Shown: positions 27,601 through 38,079, counted from the first letter of the stretch. The stretch is DNA of 64,000 nt from an uncultured Sphingomonas sp. (GCF_946478955.1 NZ_CAMLDL010000005.1:1-64000); one strand, 5' to 3'. Numbers and translations are program-made. Notes: generated from the sequence alone by a model not told the origin.

Positions 27601-29084
27601 CCGACGCCTTCTCCTGAAAAATGCACTGGTAAATCAACGACAAAGGTTGAACCTTTGCTTAAGGCGGAGATCACGGTGACCGTCCCGCCAAGTCGATGTG
27701 CAAGCGATCTGACATTCGCAAGGCCAATGCCTTCGCCCTTTTGATCCTGTTGTCCAGAGCGTCGGAACAGCTCAAAAATCCGTTCATGATCTTGCGGAGC
27801 GATCCCGCGACCATTGTCTTGCACCTCAAATCGCGCCCGAGTGCCGTTGGTTGAACCCCGAATGACGATTTCACCGGGACGGCCAACCTCAAGATATTTG
27901 GTCGCATTCTCAATCAAGTTGGAGAAAATTTGTTCGATGACGAGGCGATCCTGATTAAGGTTGGGCAGTGGTGCCTCAATCCGAATCGTGGCTCCGCGTT
28001 CGTCGGCCGCAACGGCGAGACTGTCGGCGACGTCGCCGATAATGCGGTCCATAGGAAGATGTTCTGGGGTGAGAGTGCGCCGTCCCTGACGCGACAGATC
28101 CAGAATTGCGTTAATGAGCCGGTCCATCTTCTGGGTTGAGGTTCGGATAAATCCAATTGCTTCGGGCAAATCTTCCTTCACCGCGAACCGTACCTCATCC
28201 GTTACCCGCTCCGGCGTCTCGCTTGCGATTTGATCGACGAATTCCGATGCCACCTTGTCAGCCCGTTCCAGCTCTGCGGTAAAGCCCATCACGTTTACCA
28301 AGGGCGACCGAAGGTCGTGGCTGACGATATAGGCAAACCGCTGAATTTCCTCGTTGGCACGCTTCAGATCGGCGGTGCGCTCTGCAACCGCCCCTTCGAG
28401 ATCCGTATTGAGGAGGTTCAATCGCTTCCGGCTGGCGAGCAGGTCAACGGTGTACCGACGCACAATGACGACCGTGGCAATGCCCGTAATCACCAACAAT
28501 AGTGCCGTCACTGCCAGGGTAATCCCTACCAGGCGCTGACTCGCCAACTCCTCGGATTGCCGCTCTTCGAGAAGCTGGTCTTCCGTTGAGAGAATCGCCG
28601 CCGTGGCGACGCGAATATCGCGAATGGTTGAATGGTCGGCCTCAGTAGCAAACATGTCGCGTGCCGCCGCTACTTGCCCTGCACGCCCCGCACCCATGCT
28701 GCGGTCCATGTCGGCGATCAGCGATTTAATAAGCCGCCGCAGCTTTGCGATTTCGGCACGCTGCTGTTGATTGTCGATGGTCAGCGAGTCCAGTGATTCC
28801 AGAACCGGGGCTATTGGGGCAACGCTGTTTTCATAGGTTTCAGAACGCTCGGGGGCGGGGTCAAGCAAATATCCTCGCCTAGCAGTCTCTGATCGTTCAA
28901 TCAGTTCCGATAGCTGGCGCACCTTTTCCTTGACCTGGAAGGTATGATCTACCTTTGCGTTGCTTTCGGAGCTGGCGCGGGCGCCGTAAATGATCGCGCC
29001 CATGGCTGCGAGCAGCAGCGCAAAGGCAAACACGATGCTGGCCAACGCCAATCGGTTGAACTTCTGCGTTTCGTAGCGAAGCAA
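27597..29084 (-). CDS. CHASE3-domain sensor histidine kinase
   Basis: The 495-residue membrane kinase has a first helix at about 12-35. A periplasmic CHASE3-type helical domain follows (about 40-180, ending in the QLLEERQSEELASQR stretch), then a second helix at about 185-210 and a coiled linker. The kinase core has H256 in YIVSHDLRSPLVNVMGF and HATPase boxes NLIENATKYL, DNGRGIAPQD and GEGIGLANV. The start is a TTG (29082-29084); no ATG or GTG is available upstream in frame nearby. It is the first gene of the three-gene phosphorelay unit. The stimulus is unknown. Confidence 0.88.
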   Translation of the reverse strand: MLRYETQKFNRLALASIVFAFALLLAAMGAIIYGARASSESNAKVDHTFQVKEKVRQLSELIERSETARRGYLLDPAPERSETYENSVAPIAPVLESLDSLTIDNQQQRAEIAKLRRLIKSLIADMDRSMGAGRAGQVAAARDMFATEADHSTIRDIRVATAAILSTEDQLLEERQSEELASQRLVGITLAVTALLLVITGIATVVIVRRYTVDLLASRKRLNLLNTDLEGAVAERTADLKRANEEIQRFAYIVSHDLRSPLVNVMGFTAELERADKVASEFVDQIASETPERVTDEVRFAVKEDLPEAIGFIRTSTQKMDRLINAILDLSRQGRRTLTPEHLPMDRIIGDVADSLAVAADERGATIRIEAPLPNLNQDRLVIEQIFSNLIENATKYLEVGRPGEIVIRGSTNGTRARFEVQDNGRGIAPQDHERIFELFRRSGQQDQKGEGIGLANVRSLAHRLGGTVTVISALSKGSTFVVDLPVHFSGEGVG

Positions 29085-29101
29085 AGGTGAGCCTACCCCC
29101 A

Positions 29102-29119
29102 GCCCCGACGAATCGGGGC
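29102..29119 (-). promoter_or_regulatory. Short stem-loop in the leader of the kinase operon
   Basis: On the minus strand GCCCCGA-TTCG-TCGGGGC forms a 7-bp stem with a TTCG loop, 18 bp before the TTG start of the kinase gene and ~120 bp after the ClC gene stop. No T-run follows, so it is not an ordinary terminator. It may affect translation of the kinase mRNA or stabilise the 3' end of the upstream transcript. Confidence 0.4.
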
Positions 29120-29238
29120 GATACTGAACAGGACGGTCACAAAAAAGCTGAAGCCGTCGTGGTCAGTGATAGGCGGGTTCGGTTCAGTTGAGAAACGAAA
29201 AGTTTGAACCGGTGGTGTTGGCCTTAATGGGAGGCCGT

Positions 29239-30405
29239 TCAATGCAGCTCTGGCTTTGGTGCAAAGGTTGAAAATGCCCAGCCAATGAGCGCGCCGACGC
29301 AAAGCGGTCCGGGCAAAATCGGACCAATAAGGAAAACGGCGATCAGCATTGCCGCCAGCGGCTTGCCCATGCCGGCGGTGACAGCAGCAGTCATGGCCGC
29401 CACTAACGCAACGGTGGCAGGCGTTCCGGGGATGAGGGGCAAAACAACGAGCCCGACCGCCGCCCCGGCGAACAATAGGGGAAAGCAAGACCCGCCGCGC
29501 CAACCGGACCCAAGACAAAGGGCCATTGCAGCAATCTTTAATAGGGCCACCCCGATGAGCATCCACAGCGCGACCCCGTCGCTCCAATGAAGCAACTGCT
29601 CCAGTTCGTGATGACCGGAAAATCGGATAATCGGAAAGGTCGCCGCCAACGCCGCGAACAAGGTGGTTCCAATTATCGTCTGCGTAGTCGGACGGCCGAA
29701 GCGGCCGATCATGGACTGTACGCGCGGCAAGATCAGGAGAAAAACCAGCCCCACCGCAGCCCCCAGCACACCGGGCGCAAGCGCCCAGACGATGTCGTTG
29801 ACGTCGCCGGTGGCTGCATAGGCGGGAAGGTGGACGCGCATACCGCCACCGGGCAAAATGCGCTGACCCACCAATATAAATCCAATGAGCCCGGCGACCG
29901 CCGCCAGGAACAGCTGCCATTTCGGCGTTTCCAGAGGCTCCTGGGCAATTGCAGCGCCGGCAGGCGGCGATCCATAAAGGCCGCTGAGCGCGCCGGACGC
30001 GCCGACCTCTCCAATCATTCGCGCCTCGGCGTGATTGCGGGCAAGTATCGCCGAAATGACCAATGACATTTCGGCGACGACAGCAAGGATCCCCGCTTCC
30101 GGCCCAATGGCGCCGCCAAACGCAATCGCGACCACGGCCATCGCGGCCAAGATCATCGTATTGCGCCAGCGACCTGTCTCGGGCGACCGCGCCTCAGCAA
30201 GTTGGCCGGCCAGACTCTCGCCCTCATACCAATGGCGCAGCACGGCGATCAGTGCGCCGCCGATCATGATCAGGACAAAAATATAAAGCGGGGAGGGGCG
30301 TTCAGGCCAAATCAGACCTGACAGCCCCTGCATTCCCCACAGGACAACGGCGGCGCAGGCGCCCGCGAAAAACCCATAGCCGCCAGCGACCAGCGGTAAC
30401 CTCAT
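29239..30405 (-). CDS. ClC-type chloride channel or antiporter
   Basis: The 388-residue membrane protein has ~10 hydrophobic segments and ClC motifs: GGAIGPEAGILA (matching the GREGP region), GLYGSPPAGAAIA, GSGWRGGSCFPLLFAGAAVG. It is slightly short compared with E. coli ClcA (473 residues), as are many bacterial ClC proteins. Members move chloride, sometimes in exchange for protons. It overlaps the K+ channel gene by 4 bp, suggesting the two ion channels are co-expressed. Confidence 0.87.
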   Translation of the reverse strand: MRLPLVAGGYGFFAGACAAVVLWGMQGLSGLIWPERPSPLYIFVLIMIGGALIAVLRHWYEGESLAGQLAEARSPETGRWRNTMILAAMAVVAIAFGGAIGPEAGILAVVAEMSLVISAILARNHAEARMIGEVGASGALSGLYGSPPAGAAIAQEPLETPKWQLFLAAVAGLIGFILVGQRILPGGGMRVHLPAYAATGDVNDIVWALAPGVLGAAVGLVFLLILPRVQSMIGRFGRPTTQTIIGTTLFAALAATFPIIRFSGHHELEQLLHWSDGVALWMLIGVALLKIAAMALCLGSGWRGGSCFPLLFAGAAVGLVVLPLIPGTPATVALVAAMTAAVTAGMGKPLAAMLIAVFLIGPILPGPLCVGALIGWAFSTFAPKPELH

Positions 30406-30746
30406 TTGCGGTCCCGTCCCATCATGCGTTCCTTGCGATCGCGGCCGTCGTTAATGATGGTGTTGGCAACGGCAGAGGCGGCGGCAACAAAAATGCCAAG
30501 GCCAATCAAAACATAGAAGATCGTGAAAATCTTCCCCGCGTCTGTTTTTGGTGCGAAATCGCCATAGCCGATGGTCGCGATGGTGATCACAGAGAAATAG
30601 ATTGAGTCAATCATACGCCAGCCCTCCACCACATTGTAGAAAAGCGAAGCGATAGTGATCAGTGTCAGAGACAACGCCAGCAGTCCGCGTACGCTTGGGT
30701 CGCGTAGCGCCCGGATCAGCCCATGAATCAGGTCTCTCAGCGGCAT
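30402..30746 (-). CDS. Two-helix potassium channel
   Basis: The 114-residue protein has two hydrophobic helices (about 20-42 and 74-98) around the pore loop and selectivity filter TIATIGYGDFAPKT. It is the minimal KcsA/ion_trans_2 design without a regulatory RCK domain. The C-terminal tail is short and charged (DRKERMMGRDRK). It forms a two-gene unit with the ClC gene (4-bp overlap). Confidence 0.9.
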   Translation of the reverse strand: MPLRDLIHGLIRALRDPSVRGLLALSLTLITIASLFYNVVEGWRMIDSIYFSVITIATIGYGDFAPKTDAGKIFTIFYVLIGLGIFVAAASAVANTIINDGRDRKERMMGRDRK

Positions 30747-30793
30747 TTTCCCCCCTCAATCAGATAACCCAGTGCATGCTTCCCGAACCAGCA

Positions 30794-31969
30794 CTATACC
30801 GCTTCGATGATGGTGGCGTTGGCGATCCCGCCGCCTTCGCACATCGTCTGCAGCCCGTACCGCTTGCCACGGGCCCGAAGTGCATGGATCATCGTCGTCA
30901 TCAGTTTAGCCCCACTGGCGCCGAGCGGGTGGCCGAGTGCGATAGCGCCGCCGTTGACGTTGAGCCGTTCGGGGTCGACATTCGTTTCCCTTAGCCACGC
31001 AAGCGGCACGGGCGCGAAGGCTTCGTTCACTTCAAACAGGTCAATCTCGTCGATGCTGCGGCCTGCCCGCTCCAGCGCCCGTGCCGTGGCGGGGATGGGT
31101 TCCATCAACATGATGACAGGATCGCCCGCCGTCACGGCCAAGGCGTCGATCCGCGCGATCGGCGTCAGGCCATGGTCTTTCAGCGCCTTTTCCGACACAA
31201 CCAACACACCGGATGCGCCATCACATATCTGACTGGCGTTGCCGGCCGTGACCGCCCCGCCGGGGGCAATCGTATTCAGCGCTGCCAGCCCTTCCATTGA
31301 TGCATCGCGGCGTACCCCCTCATCATAAGCATGCCGAGTGGCATTGCCCTCCCTGTCTAGCCCATCGAGGATCAGAATTTCATCATCGAATGCGCCGTCA
31401 TCGATTGCGGCGGCGGCCTTTCGATGACTGTCGAGCGCGAAGCTATCCAATTGATCCCGGGTGAAGCCATAGTTTTGCACAATCATTTCCGCGCCGGTGA
31501 ACTGGCTGAATTGGTCAACGCCGTAGCGGGTCTTGATGGATTGCGGCCAAGGCCCGGTTCCCAGTCCTGCCTGCGCCGCCAAAATGGTCGGCGACCCCAT
31601 CGGCACGCGGCTCATGCTTTCAACGCCAGCGGCGATGATAACGTCCTGCGTTCCGCTCATCACGGCTTGGGCGGCGAAATGCAGCGCCTGCTGGCTGGAC
31701 CCACATTGACGGTCGATGGTGACGGCGGGAACGCTATCAGGAAGTGCGGACGCCAGCACCATATTGCGCCCGATATGGAAACTCTGTTCACCCACTTGGC
31801 TGACGCAGCCAGCAATGACGTCTTCAATGGCCGCCGCATCCATTCCGCTTCGGTCGATCAGTGCATTGAGAACCGCCGCGCCAAGGTCGGCCGGGTGCCA
31901 CTCACGCAATGCACCCCCTCGGCGCGCACCGGCGGTCCGGACGGCTTGGACGATATAGGCTTGCGGCAT
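30794..31969 (-). CDS. Acetyl-CoA C-acyltransferase (thiolase)
   Basis: The 391-residue protein has all thiolase active-site motifs: nucleophile cysteine in DRQCGSSQQAL, NEAFAPVPL, histidine in GGAIALGHPLGASG, and the second cysteine in TMCEGGGIAN. The AFAPVP form and overall length fit the steroid or fatty-acid acyltransferase group better than biosynthetic PhbA. It could also serve the last thiolysis of phenylacetate breakdown, but it is 5 kb from the paa genes and not in the same transcription unit. It precedes the K+ channel gene and follows acs on the same strand. Confidence 0.9.
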   Translation of the reverse strand: MPQAYIVQAVRTAGARRGGALREWHPADLGAAVLNALIDRSGMDAAAIEDVIAGCVSQVGEQSFHIGRNMVLASALPDSVPAVTIDRQCGSSQQALHFAAQAVMSGTQDVIIAAGVESMSRVPMGSPTILAAQAGLGTGPWPQSIKTRYGVDQFSQFTGAEMIVQNYGFTRDQLDSFALDSHRKAAAAIDDGAFDDEILILDGLDREGNATRHAYDEGVRRDASMEGLAALNTIAPGGAVTAGNASQICDGASGVLVVSEKALKDHGLTPIARIDALAVTAGDPVIMLMEPIPATARALERAGRSIDEIDLFEVNEAFAPVPLAWLRETNVDPERLNVNGGAIALGHPLGASGAKLMTTMIHALRARGKRYGLQTMCEGGGIANATIIEAV

Positions 31970-31998
31970 GGAAATCTCCGTTTGGCGTCTTGGCGCGA

Positions 31999-33948
31999 TC
32001 AGGCGTTGGCGGCGTTTGGTCGGTGCGACAGCAAATGGTCGACGACCGACGGGTCGGCCAATGTCGAAATGTCGCCCAGATTGCCGGTGTCATTTTCCGC
32101 AATCTTGCGAAGAATACGGCGCATTATCTTGCCGCTGCGTGTCTTGGGTAGCCCAGGCGCAAATTGGATCACATCGGGGGACGCGATGGGCCCAATTTCG
32201 TGCCGCACCCACTGCACCAATTCCTTTCGCAGTGCCTCATCGCCTTCAATTCCCGCGTTAAGGGTCACATAAGCGTAGATGCCCTGGCCTTTGATGTCGT
32301 GCGGCATGCCGACGACAGCGGCCTCCGCGACGTCTTTATGCGCGACGAGGGCGCTTTCTACTTCGGCCGTTCCCATGCGATGTCCGGACACATTGATGAC
32401 GTCGTCGATGCGCCCCGTAATCCAATAATAACCATCCTCGTCACGGCGGCAGCCGTCGCCCGTGAAATAATAGCCGGGGAAGGTGGAAAAATATGTCTGG
32501 AAGAAACGGGCATCGTCGCCATAGACGGTGCGCATCTGCCCAGGCCAGCTATCGGCGATGGCAAGACAACCATCATTCGCGCCATCCAAAATATGGCCTT
32601 CACTGGTTAACAGAACCGGCTGTACTCCGGGCAGCGGTTTGGTCGCGCTGCCCGGCTTGAGATCCGTCGCGCCGGGAAGGGGTGAAATGAGAATGCCGCC
32701 GGTTTCCGTCTGCCACCAGGTATCGACAATAGGGCATCGACGGTCGCCAACGACCCGATGATACCATTCCCAGGCTTCCGGATTAATCGGCTCTCCGACC
32801 GTGCCTAACAATTTCAGCGACGAGCGGTTTGTGCGGGTGACATATGCATCGCCCTCGCGCATCAACGCGCGCAGGGCGGTCGGCGCGGTATAGAAAATCT
32901 CGACTTTATGCTTGTCGATGACGTCCCAGAAGCGGGAGGCGTCGGGGTAATTTGGCACCCCTTCGAACATCAGGCTGGTCGCGCCATTCGCCAGCGGCCC
33001 ATACACGATATAGCTATGCCCTGTGACCCAGCCGACATCGGCCGTGCACCAATAAACCTGTCCAGGCCGGTAATCGAATACATATTCATGGGTAAAACTG
33101 GCCCAAACGGCATAGCCGCCCGTGGTGTGCAGAACGCCCTTGGGCTTGCCGGTCGATCCGGAGGTATAAAGGATGAACAGCGGGTCTTCCGCATTCATTT
33201 CCAGTGCCGGGCAATCGGGTGATGCGTCAGCCATTGCATCGACCCAGTCAATGTCGCGTCCGTCAGCCATCGATACGTCGCCGCCGGTATGTTTCAGAAC
33301 AATCACCCGCTCGACCGAGGGTGTGTGCTCCAACGCCTCGTCGACATTGGCCTTCAGCGGGATCCTTTTGCCGCCGCGATTTCCTTCGTCAGCGGTAATC
33401 ACGATTCGGGAATCGCAATCCTCAATGCGCCCCGCCAGTGCCTCCGGCGAAAAACCGCCGAACACAATGGAATGAATGGCCCCGATCCGCGCACAGGCGA
33501 GCATGGCAACGGCGGCTTCCGGGACCATCGGCAGATAAATGGTGACGCGATCGCCCTTTTTGGCCCCGTTGGCGATCAAGACGTTGGCAAAGCGGCAAAC
33601 ATCTTCATGAAGTTCGCGATAGCTAATCTTGCGTACTGCCGCGTCGGGATCGTCGGGTTCCCATATGATCGCGATCTGGTCGCCGCGGTCGGCAAGATGA
33701 CGGTCCAGGCAGTTTGCCGATAGATTCAGCGTACCATCGGCGAACCAATGAATTCGGAAATCGGATTCGTTGAAGCTAACGTCCTTCACCGTGGAGAAGG
33801 GTTTAATCCAATCGATCCGCTGTGCATGGTCGCGCCAGAAACCATCGGGGTCGGCGACCGACCGATGATACATTTCCTCATAACGCTCTTTGTTGACGAG
33901 CGCCTGATCGGCCCATCGGGATGGGACGGGATAGACCGTGTCGGCCAT
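31999..33948 (-). CDS. acs: Acetyl-CoA synthetase
   Basis: The 649-residue AMP-forming enzyme has the AMP-binding motif [48 protein letters not shown] and the C-terminal regulatory lysine in [11 protein letters not shown]. It activates acetate to acetyl-CoA. The start MADTVYPVP follows a GGAGG-like stretch. The thiolase gene follows 29 bp downstream, so the two may be one unit in acyl-CoA metabolism. The lysine is the site acetylated by Pat in other species. Confidence 0.95.
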   Translation of the reverse strand: MADTVYPVPSRWADQALVNKERYEEMYHRSVADPDGFWRDHAQRIDWIKPFSTVKDVSFNESDFRIHWFADGTLNLSANCLDRHLADRGDQIAIIWEPDDPDAAVRKISYRELHEDVCRFANVLIANGAKKGDRVTIYLPMVPEAAVAMLACARIGAIHSIVFGGFSPEALAGRIEDCDSRIVITADEGNRGGKRIPLKANVDEALEHTPSVERVIVLKHTGGDVSMADGRDIDWVDAMADASPDCPALEMNAEDPLFILYTSGSTGKPKGVLHTTGGYAVWASFTHEYVFDYRPGQVYWCTADVGWVTGHSYIVYGPLANGATSLMFEGVPNYPDASRFWDVIDKHKVEIFYTAPTALRALMREGDAYVTRTNRSSLKLLGTVGEPINPEAWEWYHRVVGDRRCPIVDTWWQTETGGILISPLPGATDLKPGSATKPLPGVQPVLLTSEGHILDGANDGCLAIADSWPGQMRTVYGDDARFFQTYFSTFPGYYFTGDGCRRDEDGYYWITGRIDDVINVSGHRMGTAEVESALVAHKDVAEAAVVGMPHDIKGQGIYAYVTLNAGIEGDEALRKELVQWVRHEIGPIASPDVIQFAPGLPKTRSGKIMRRILRKIAENDTGNLGDISTLADPSVVDHLLSHRPNAANA

Positions 33949-34407
33949 GCCTCCGGTTCCTCTCTTCTACTTTCCTGACAGACTAACGCCTGAACGCGCC
34001 AATCAAAGCCCGGAAATATGCAAATCGAGCATAACTCGATCGCAGGCGGAATATTGAGGGAAAACATGGCGCACCCCGCTTGGTGATGTTGGGCACTCAG
34101 ATCATTGGGAAATTTGTGCCCCTATCGAGATGTGATGTCCGAAATGCGCCCATTGCCGCCATTGCGCGTTGAGATCGCTGCTCCTGAAAGCCGTCGTTAG
34201 TTCATCTGCTCCGCGCCGCGATCTGAAGTGACGTTAAACCAAGCGACGGTTCGCTTTCACCCATCGTAGGTCTTGAGCGACAAAGATGAACGTCGGCCCG
34301 TCGTCGTCTCCTAACGGACCGCTACTCTGAAAAAATTCGGGGTTGATGTAGGGGCCCGCGCGACCGGGCCGCTGGCGGACCCTGGCAAGCGCCCCTATGT
34401 CCCTGCA
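33949..34407. other. Intergenic stretch before the accessory island
   Basis: This 459-bp gap separates divergent acs and the NTPase gene. I see no convincing open frame, tRNA or terminator. The divergent promoters probably lie here, but I cannot place them with confidence. The frame of the NTPase gene is open from just after a TAA at ~34312 without another ATG, GTG or TTG before 34408. Confidence 0.5.
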
Positions 34408-37400
34408 ATGGCGACCCTTGCGACCAGCACCCGCGAGCAGCTCGGCCGGATTGCTTCGCCCGACGAGTTCGAACGACTGGCGACGGCCGTGCTGCGAACG
34501 GCGGCACCGATCTACGCGGCGCTCCTTGCCGTCGGGATGAACCCAGCGGGGCGCGCCGTGCGCTCTCCCGTCGACGGGATCGGCATCCATCGCGGCAGAG
34601 GCGGCCGCGAGCTCCTCCTCATCCAGCATACGATCACCGCGCGTCCTGGGCTTAGACGGAAGTGGCTGGAGCCCGAGACGGGTGACGTCGCGAAGGCGCG
34701 CAGGATCCTCGACGCCGAACGGGCGCGACGAACGGTGCGACGTGCAAGGCTCGTGCTCGCCAGCAGCCAGGATCCGGACGAAAGGCTGATCCGCGACGTT
34801 CATGCAGCTGCGGGGGCCGACCTCGATGTCGACTTCTGGCCAGGATCGCGGATTGCCGACTTTCTCGATCGCAATCCCGAAGGCCAATGGCTGCGCAAGC
34901 AATTGTTCGGCGTCGAGCCGGAGCGCCTGTCGCGCTCGCTGCTGGACACGATCGCGCGCCGCGGCCTCGATGACTATCTGCCGCTGGTACCGCGCGAGGA
35001 AGTCGTGGAGCGGTTGCTTAATGATCGGCTGCTCGACTTCGCCCGGGCCGGCCGCGGCGCGGGCTTCCTGATCGGCGGTTCCGGCCTCGGCAAAAGTACG
35101 GCGTTGCGTGCGCTCGGCGAGCAATGGCTGACGGATGGCGGGACCACCTTGCTGGTCCCGCACGAGCTCGTCGAGCAGGCCGCCGGGATCGAGCAGGCCA
35201 TCGCCTTGGCCTTGCGCCGCTGGGCGCCCGGTCTCGACCCCGCCTGCGGCTCCGAGGCGCTTGCGCTTGCAACGCCCGACCAGCCGCTGTTGCTCATTGT
35301 CGAGGACGTGAACCGGTCGGCGAACCCGCAGCGCCTAATCGAGCGGCTGCTGGGCTGGTCACTGCCGCCGCGGCCTCGTGCCGACGGCAACGCCGGAGGA
35401 TTGCGCTGGCGGCTGCTGTGCCCGGTCTGGCGCTCCAATGCCGGCCTCGCCGACACGCAGCTTCGCGCCCATGTGCTCGATAATGCGCTGATGGTCGACC
35501 GGTTCGAGCCCTCGGAGGCTATGTCCGCCGTCGAGCGGCGGGCGAGTGCCGCGGGCGTGCGACTGACCGAGCTCCAGTGCAGAGACCTTGCGGCGGCCCT
35601 TGGCGAGGATCCGCTGCTGATCGGGCTCAACGCCGACTGGTGGGGACAGCGGCCGGGCGATGCGATCCACGCCTATGTGGAGGCGCAGATCGCGGATGCC
35701 GCGGATGCGTCGCTGCTCGCGAGCGACCTGCGAAGCGCCCTCGACCGGCTTACGGAATCCTTGCTGCTTTGCCGCCGCCTCTATCCCGATTGGGACGAGG
35801 TCCGCGGCTGGTTCGATTGCGACGCGGACCTGCTCGCCAGCTTGCGGCGGCTGGTCGTACAAGGGCGGGTCGTTGCGCTCGATGCCGCAGCCGGCGACCG
35901 TCTCAGCTACCGGCACGATCGCGTGCGCGACCATCTGCTGACGGGAGCCATGGCACGCCTCATTGCCGGCGGACGGTTGCCGCCAGAGCTCTGGGCGGAC
36001 CCCTTCTACGCCGAGCTGATCGGCGGCGCGCTTCCGCAACTTCCGCATGCGGCCGTCGCCGAGGCCATGCGGTACAACCCGCCCGCGATCTTTGCTGCGC
36101 TCCAGTCCCCCGATCTGGACGCGGAGCACCGCGATGCCCTGGTCGAGGCCGCGTCGCAATGGATCGGCTCCCCGGCATTCTCCGCGCCGTCCAGCGACTA
36201 TCAGCGCCATCATGCGATGCGCTATCTCGCGCGCACGGACGCGCCGTTCGTGACGGCGCTCGCGGCCCGTTTTCCGGCGAGCTTTCCGCGCTTGGAAGCG
36301 CTGGTGCGCAATGGTGATGCGCGCGCGGGCGCGAAGCTCTGCGAAAGGTCCGGGCCGGGGATGAACGACCCCTGGCGCGACCGCATGATCGCGCACGCCT
36401 GCGCGCACCACCCCTCCTTTGTCGCCGACATTGGCAGATTCATCGCCGATCCCGCGGTCTCCGGGGACCTCCTCGAGGGCGCGCTCAACCTCGCTGGCGA
36501 AATCGGCGACCCTGCGCTGTGCGATGCCCTTGCCGCGGGCTGGGAACGAACCGATGGCAGTCCGCTCTCGACCGGCTGGCTTTGGGCGGGGCTGCGCTGC
36601 TGCCCGCCGGTCGGCCATCCGCTCGCGGACGGGTTGTGCGAGGCCTGGGCGAAGCTTCCGACGCGGGTCGGCAAGCGCGGCGACACGCGCGATCGCCATC
36701 CACGCTGGGACATCGCCGGTCATTCGCTCGGCTCGGCGTTCCGCCGCAAGCCGGAGCCAAGCGCCATTGCTTTCCTGCTTGCGCGGGCGCGTGACGACCG
36801 GCGGCTGCGCCATGTGCTGAGCTCCATCCTTAGGGAGGTCGATCGGCCCGAGGCGATCCTCTACATGGTCGACCTCGCCGCCCATTTCGGCCGCCGCGCC
36901 GAGGCCAAGGGCATGGTCAACTTCCTGTCGATGGATCTTCCGCGGAGCTGGTCGCCCGATCAGCACGGCCGCGCGCTCAGCCGGGAATCCCGCGCGGCGC
37001 TTGAGCCTGTCTGGCGCGACCGGCGGGTCGGCCCGCACCGGCGCAAGATGGCTTTTCGGGTGTGGAGCCGGACGCCCGAGCGCGCAGACGTTGCTGCAAT
37101 GGCATTACTAGAGCGCGATCCTGTTCTTGCCGATGCAGCACTTGCCGCCCGTCTCGAGGCCGGCGATCGCAGCGCGCTGCCGCTCCTCCGCAAGCGCATC
37201 GCGTCGGGCAGCAGGTCCAATTATTGGTGGTACCAGGCGCGTGGCGTCGGCATTGCCGGACTCGAGGGCGAAATCGAGTATTACCTGGTCGAACGGGGGC
37301 TTGAAGATCAAGCCGACGGCCGGGTCACGGACTCCGATCATATCCTCGCCGAGCTGCTGATGGACTCGCGGAGCGCATTCGCCGAGGAGCTTCTCGTGCG

Positions 37401-38079
37401 CCACTGGGATCGGCTCAAGGCCAGTCCGGACTTCGTCCAGGCTGCCTTCTATCTTGCGACGCCAGGCACCGTCGCCCTCGCGAGGTCGGCGGTCGAGGAG
37501 AGCAGTGATCCGGCGGCCCTGTTCGAGCACATCGACATGCATTGGGGGATCAAGACCCAGGGACGGCCCGGGATCACCGTCCTCGCGCAGCTGCAGGCGC
37601 TCGAGCCTTATTATTCGCTGATCAGCGAACATCATTATGGCGACCTTCGGATCTCCGGCTTCTTTGGCGCAGCGAACGCGCTGGGCGCGCTGAAGTGGCG
37701 CAAGGAGCATCTCGACCCGCTCCTTGCCGACGGGCGCCGAGGCTATTGTTCGGCCGATCCCAAGGCGCTGTTCGCCTCGCTCGACGAAGAGGTCGAGACG
37801 TACAATCGCTTTGCGCGTCGCCATTTCGGGATTGATCACTGGATCGAGCGGCGCGAACAAGAGCTGTGGTCGCGGCGAGCGCTGCTCGACTTGGTTGCGC
37901 ACTGGGCCGCTGATCGTGCCAGCGGGGATGCGGCAGCGCTGCTCTGCGAAGCGCTGCTCGGTTTCGGCGAGCGCTCCGATCTAGCGTTGCTCGACCGGCT
38001 TGAACCACGGCTGCAGGCGGCAGCGAACGATTCGATCGCAAATTGTACATACGAGGTTCGGAGACGTTCGCTCGAATGA
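34408..38079 (+). CDS. Large P-loop (STAND-like) NTPase with nuclease-like N-terminus
   Basis: This 1223-residue protein is not a known housekeeping enzyme. Residues ~15-170 look like a restriction-endonuclease-fold domain: FERLATAVL, then D56 in SPVDGIGI and IQHT at 72-75, where the usual ExK is QxT. This may be an inactive or variant nuclease. A P-loop follows, GGSGLGKST at 223-231 (K229), with a Walker B-like strand PLLLIVEDVNRS near 293-303. The C-terminal ~750 residues are helix-rich, with tryptophan-, arginine- and alanine-rich repeat-like segments. The order effector domain, NTPase, long sensor half is that of antiviral STAND (Avs-like) proteins. No clear ribosome site precedes the ATG. 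The gene is highly GC-rich and stands alone on its strand. Confidence 0.7.
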   Translation: MATLATSTREQLGRIASPDEFERLATAVLRTAAPIYAALLAVGMNPAGRAVRSPVDGIGIHRGRGGRELLLIQHTITARPGLRRKWLEPETGDVAKARRILDAERARRTVRRARLVLASSQDPDERLIRDVHAAAGADLDVDFWPGSRIADFLDRNPEGQWLRKQLFGVEPERLSRSLLDTIARRGLDDYLPLVPREEVVERLLNDRLLDFARAGRGAGFLIGGSGLGKSTALRALGEQWLTDGGTTLLVPHELVEQAAGIEQAIALALRRWAPGLDPACGSEALALATPDQPLLLIVEDVNRSANPQRLIERLLGWSLPPRPRADGNAGGLRWRLLCPVWRSNAGLADTQLRAHVLDNALMVDRFEPSEAMSAVERRASAAGVRLTELQCRDLAAALGEDPLLIGLNADWWGQRPGDAIHAYVEAQIADAADASLLASDLRSALDRLTESLLLCRRLYPDWDEVRGWFDCDADLLASLRRLVVQGRVVALDAAAGDRLSYRHDRVRDHLLTGAMARLIAGGRLPPELWADPFYAELIGGALPQLPHAAVAEAMRYNPPAIFAALQSPDLDAEHRDALVEAASQWIGSPAFSAPSSDYQRHHAMRYLARTDAPFVTALAARFPASFPRLEALVRNGDARAGAKLCERSGPGMNDPWRDRMIAHACAHHPSFVADIGRFIADPAVSGDLLEGALNLAGEIGDPALCDALAAGWERTDGSPLSTGWLWAGLRCCPPVGHPLADGLCEAWAKLPTRVGKRGDTRDRHPRWDIAGHSLGSAFRRKPEPSAIAFLLARARDDRRLRHVLSSILREVDRPEAILYMVDLAAHFGRRAEAKGMVNFLSMDLPRSWSPDQHGRALSRESRAALEPVWRDRRVGPHRRKMAFRVWSRTPERADVAAMALLERDPVLADAALAARLEAGDRSALPLLRKRIASGSRSNYWWYQARGVGIAGLEGEIEYYLVERGLEDQADGRVTDSDHILAELLMDSRSAFAEELLVRHWDRLKASPDFVQAAFYLATPGTVALARSAVEESSDPAALFEHIDMHWGIKTQGRPGITVLAQLQALEPYYSLISEHHYGDLRISGFFGAANALGALKWRKEHLDPLLADGRRGYCSADPKALFASLDEEVETYNRFARRHFGIDHWIERREQELWSRRALLDLVAHWAADRASGDAAALLCEALLGFGERSDLALLDRLEPRLQAAANDSIANCTYEVRRRSLE

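Noticed and set aside
29093..29920. Minus-strand frame overlapping the ClC gene
   Set aside because: Same strand, other frame of the ClC gene; arginine-rich with no domain.
34234..37902. Several long minus-strand open frames opposite the large NTPase gene
   Set aside because: They are mirror frames of a GC-rich gene, rich in arginine/proline/alanine, without motifs or ribosome sites. The plus-strand frame has a P-loop and a consistent protein pattern.
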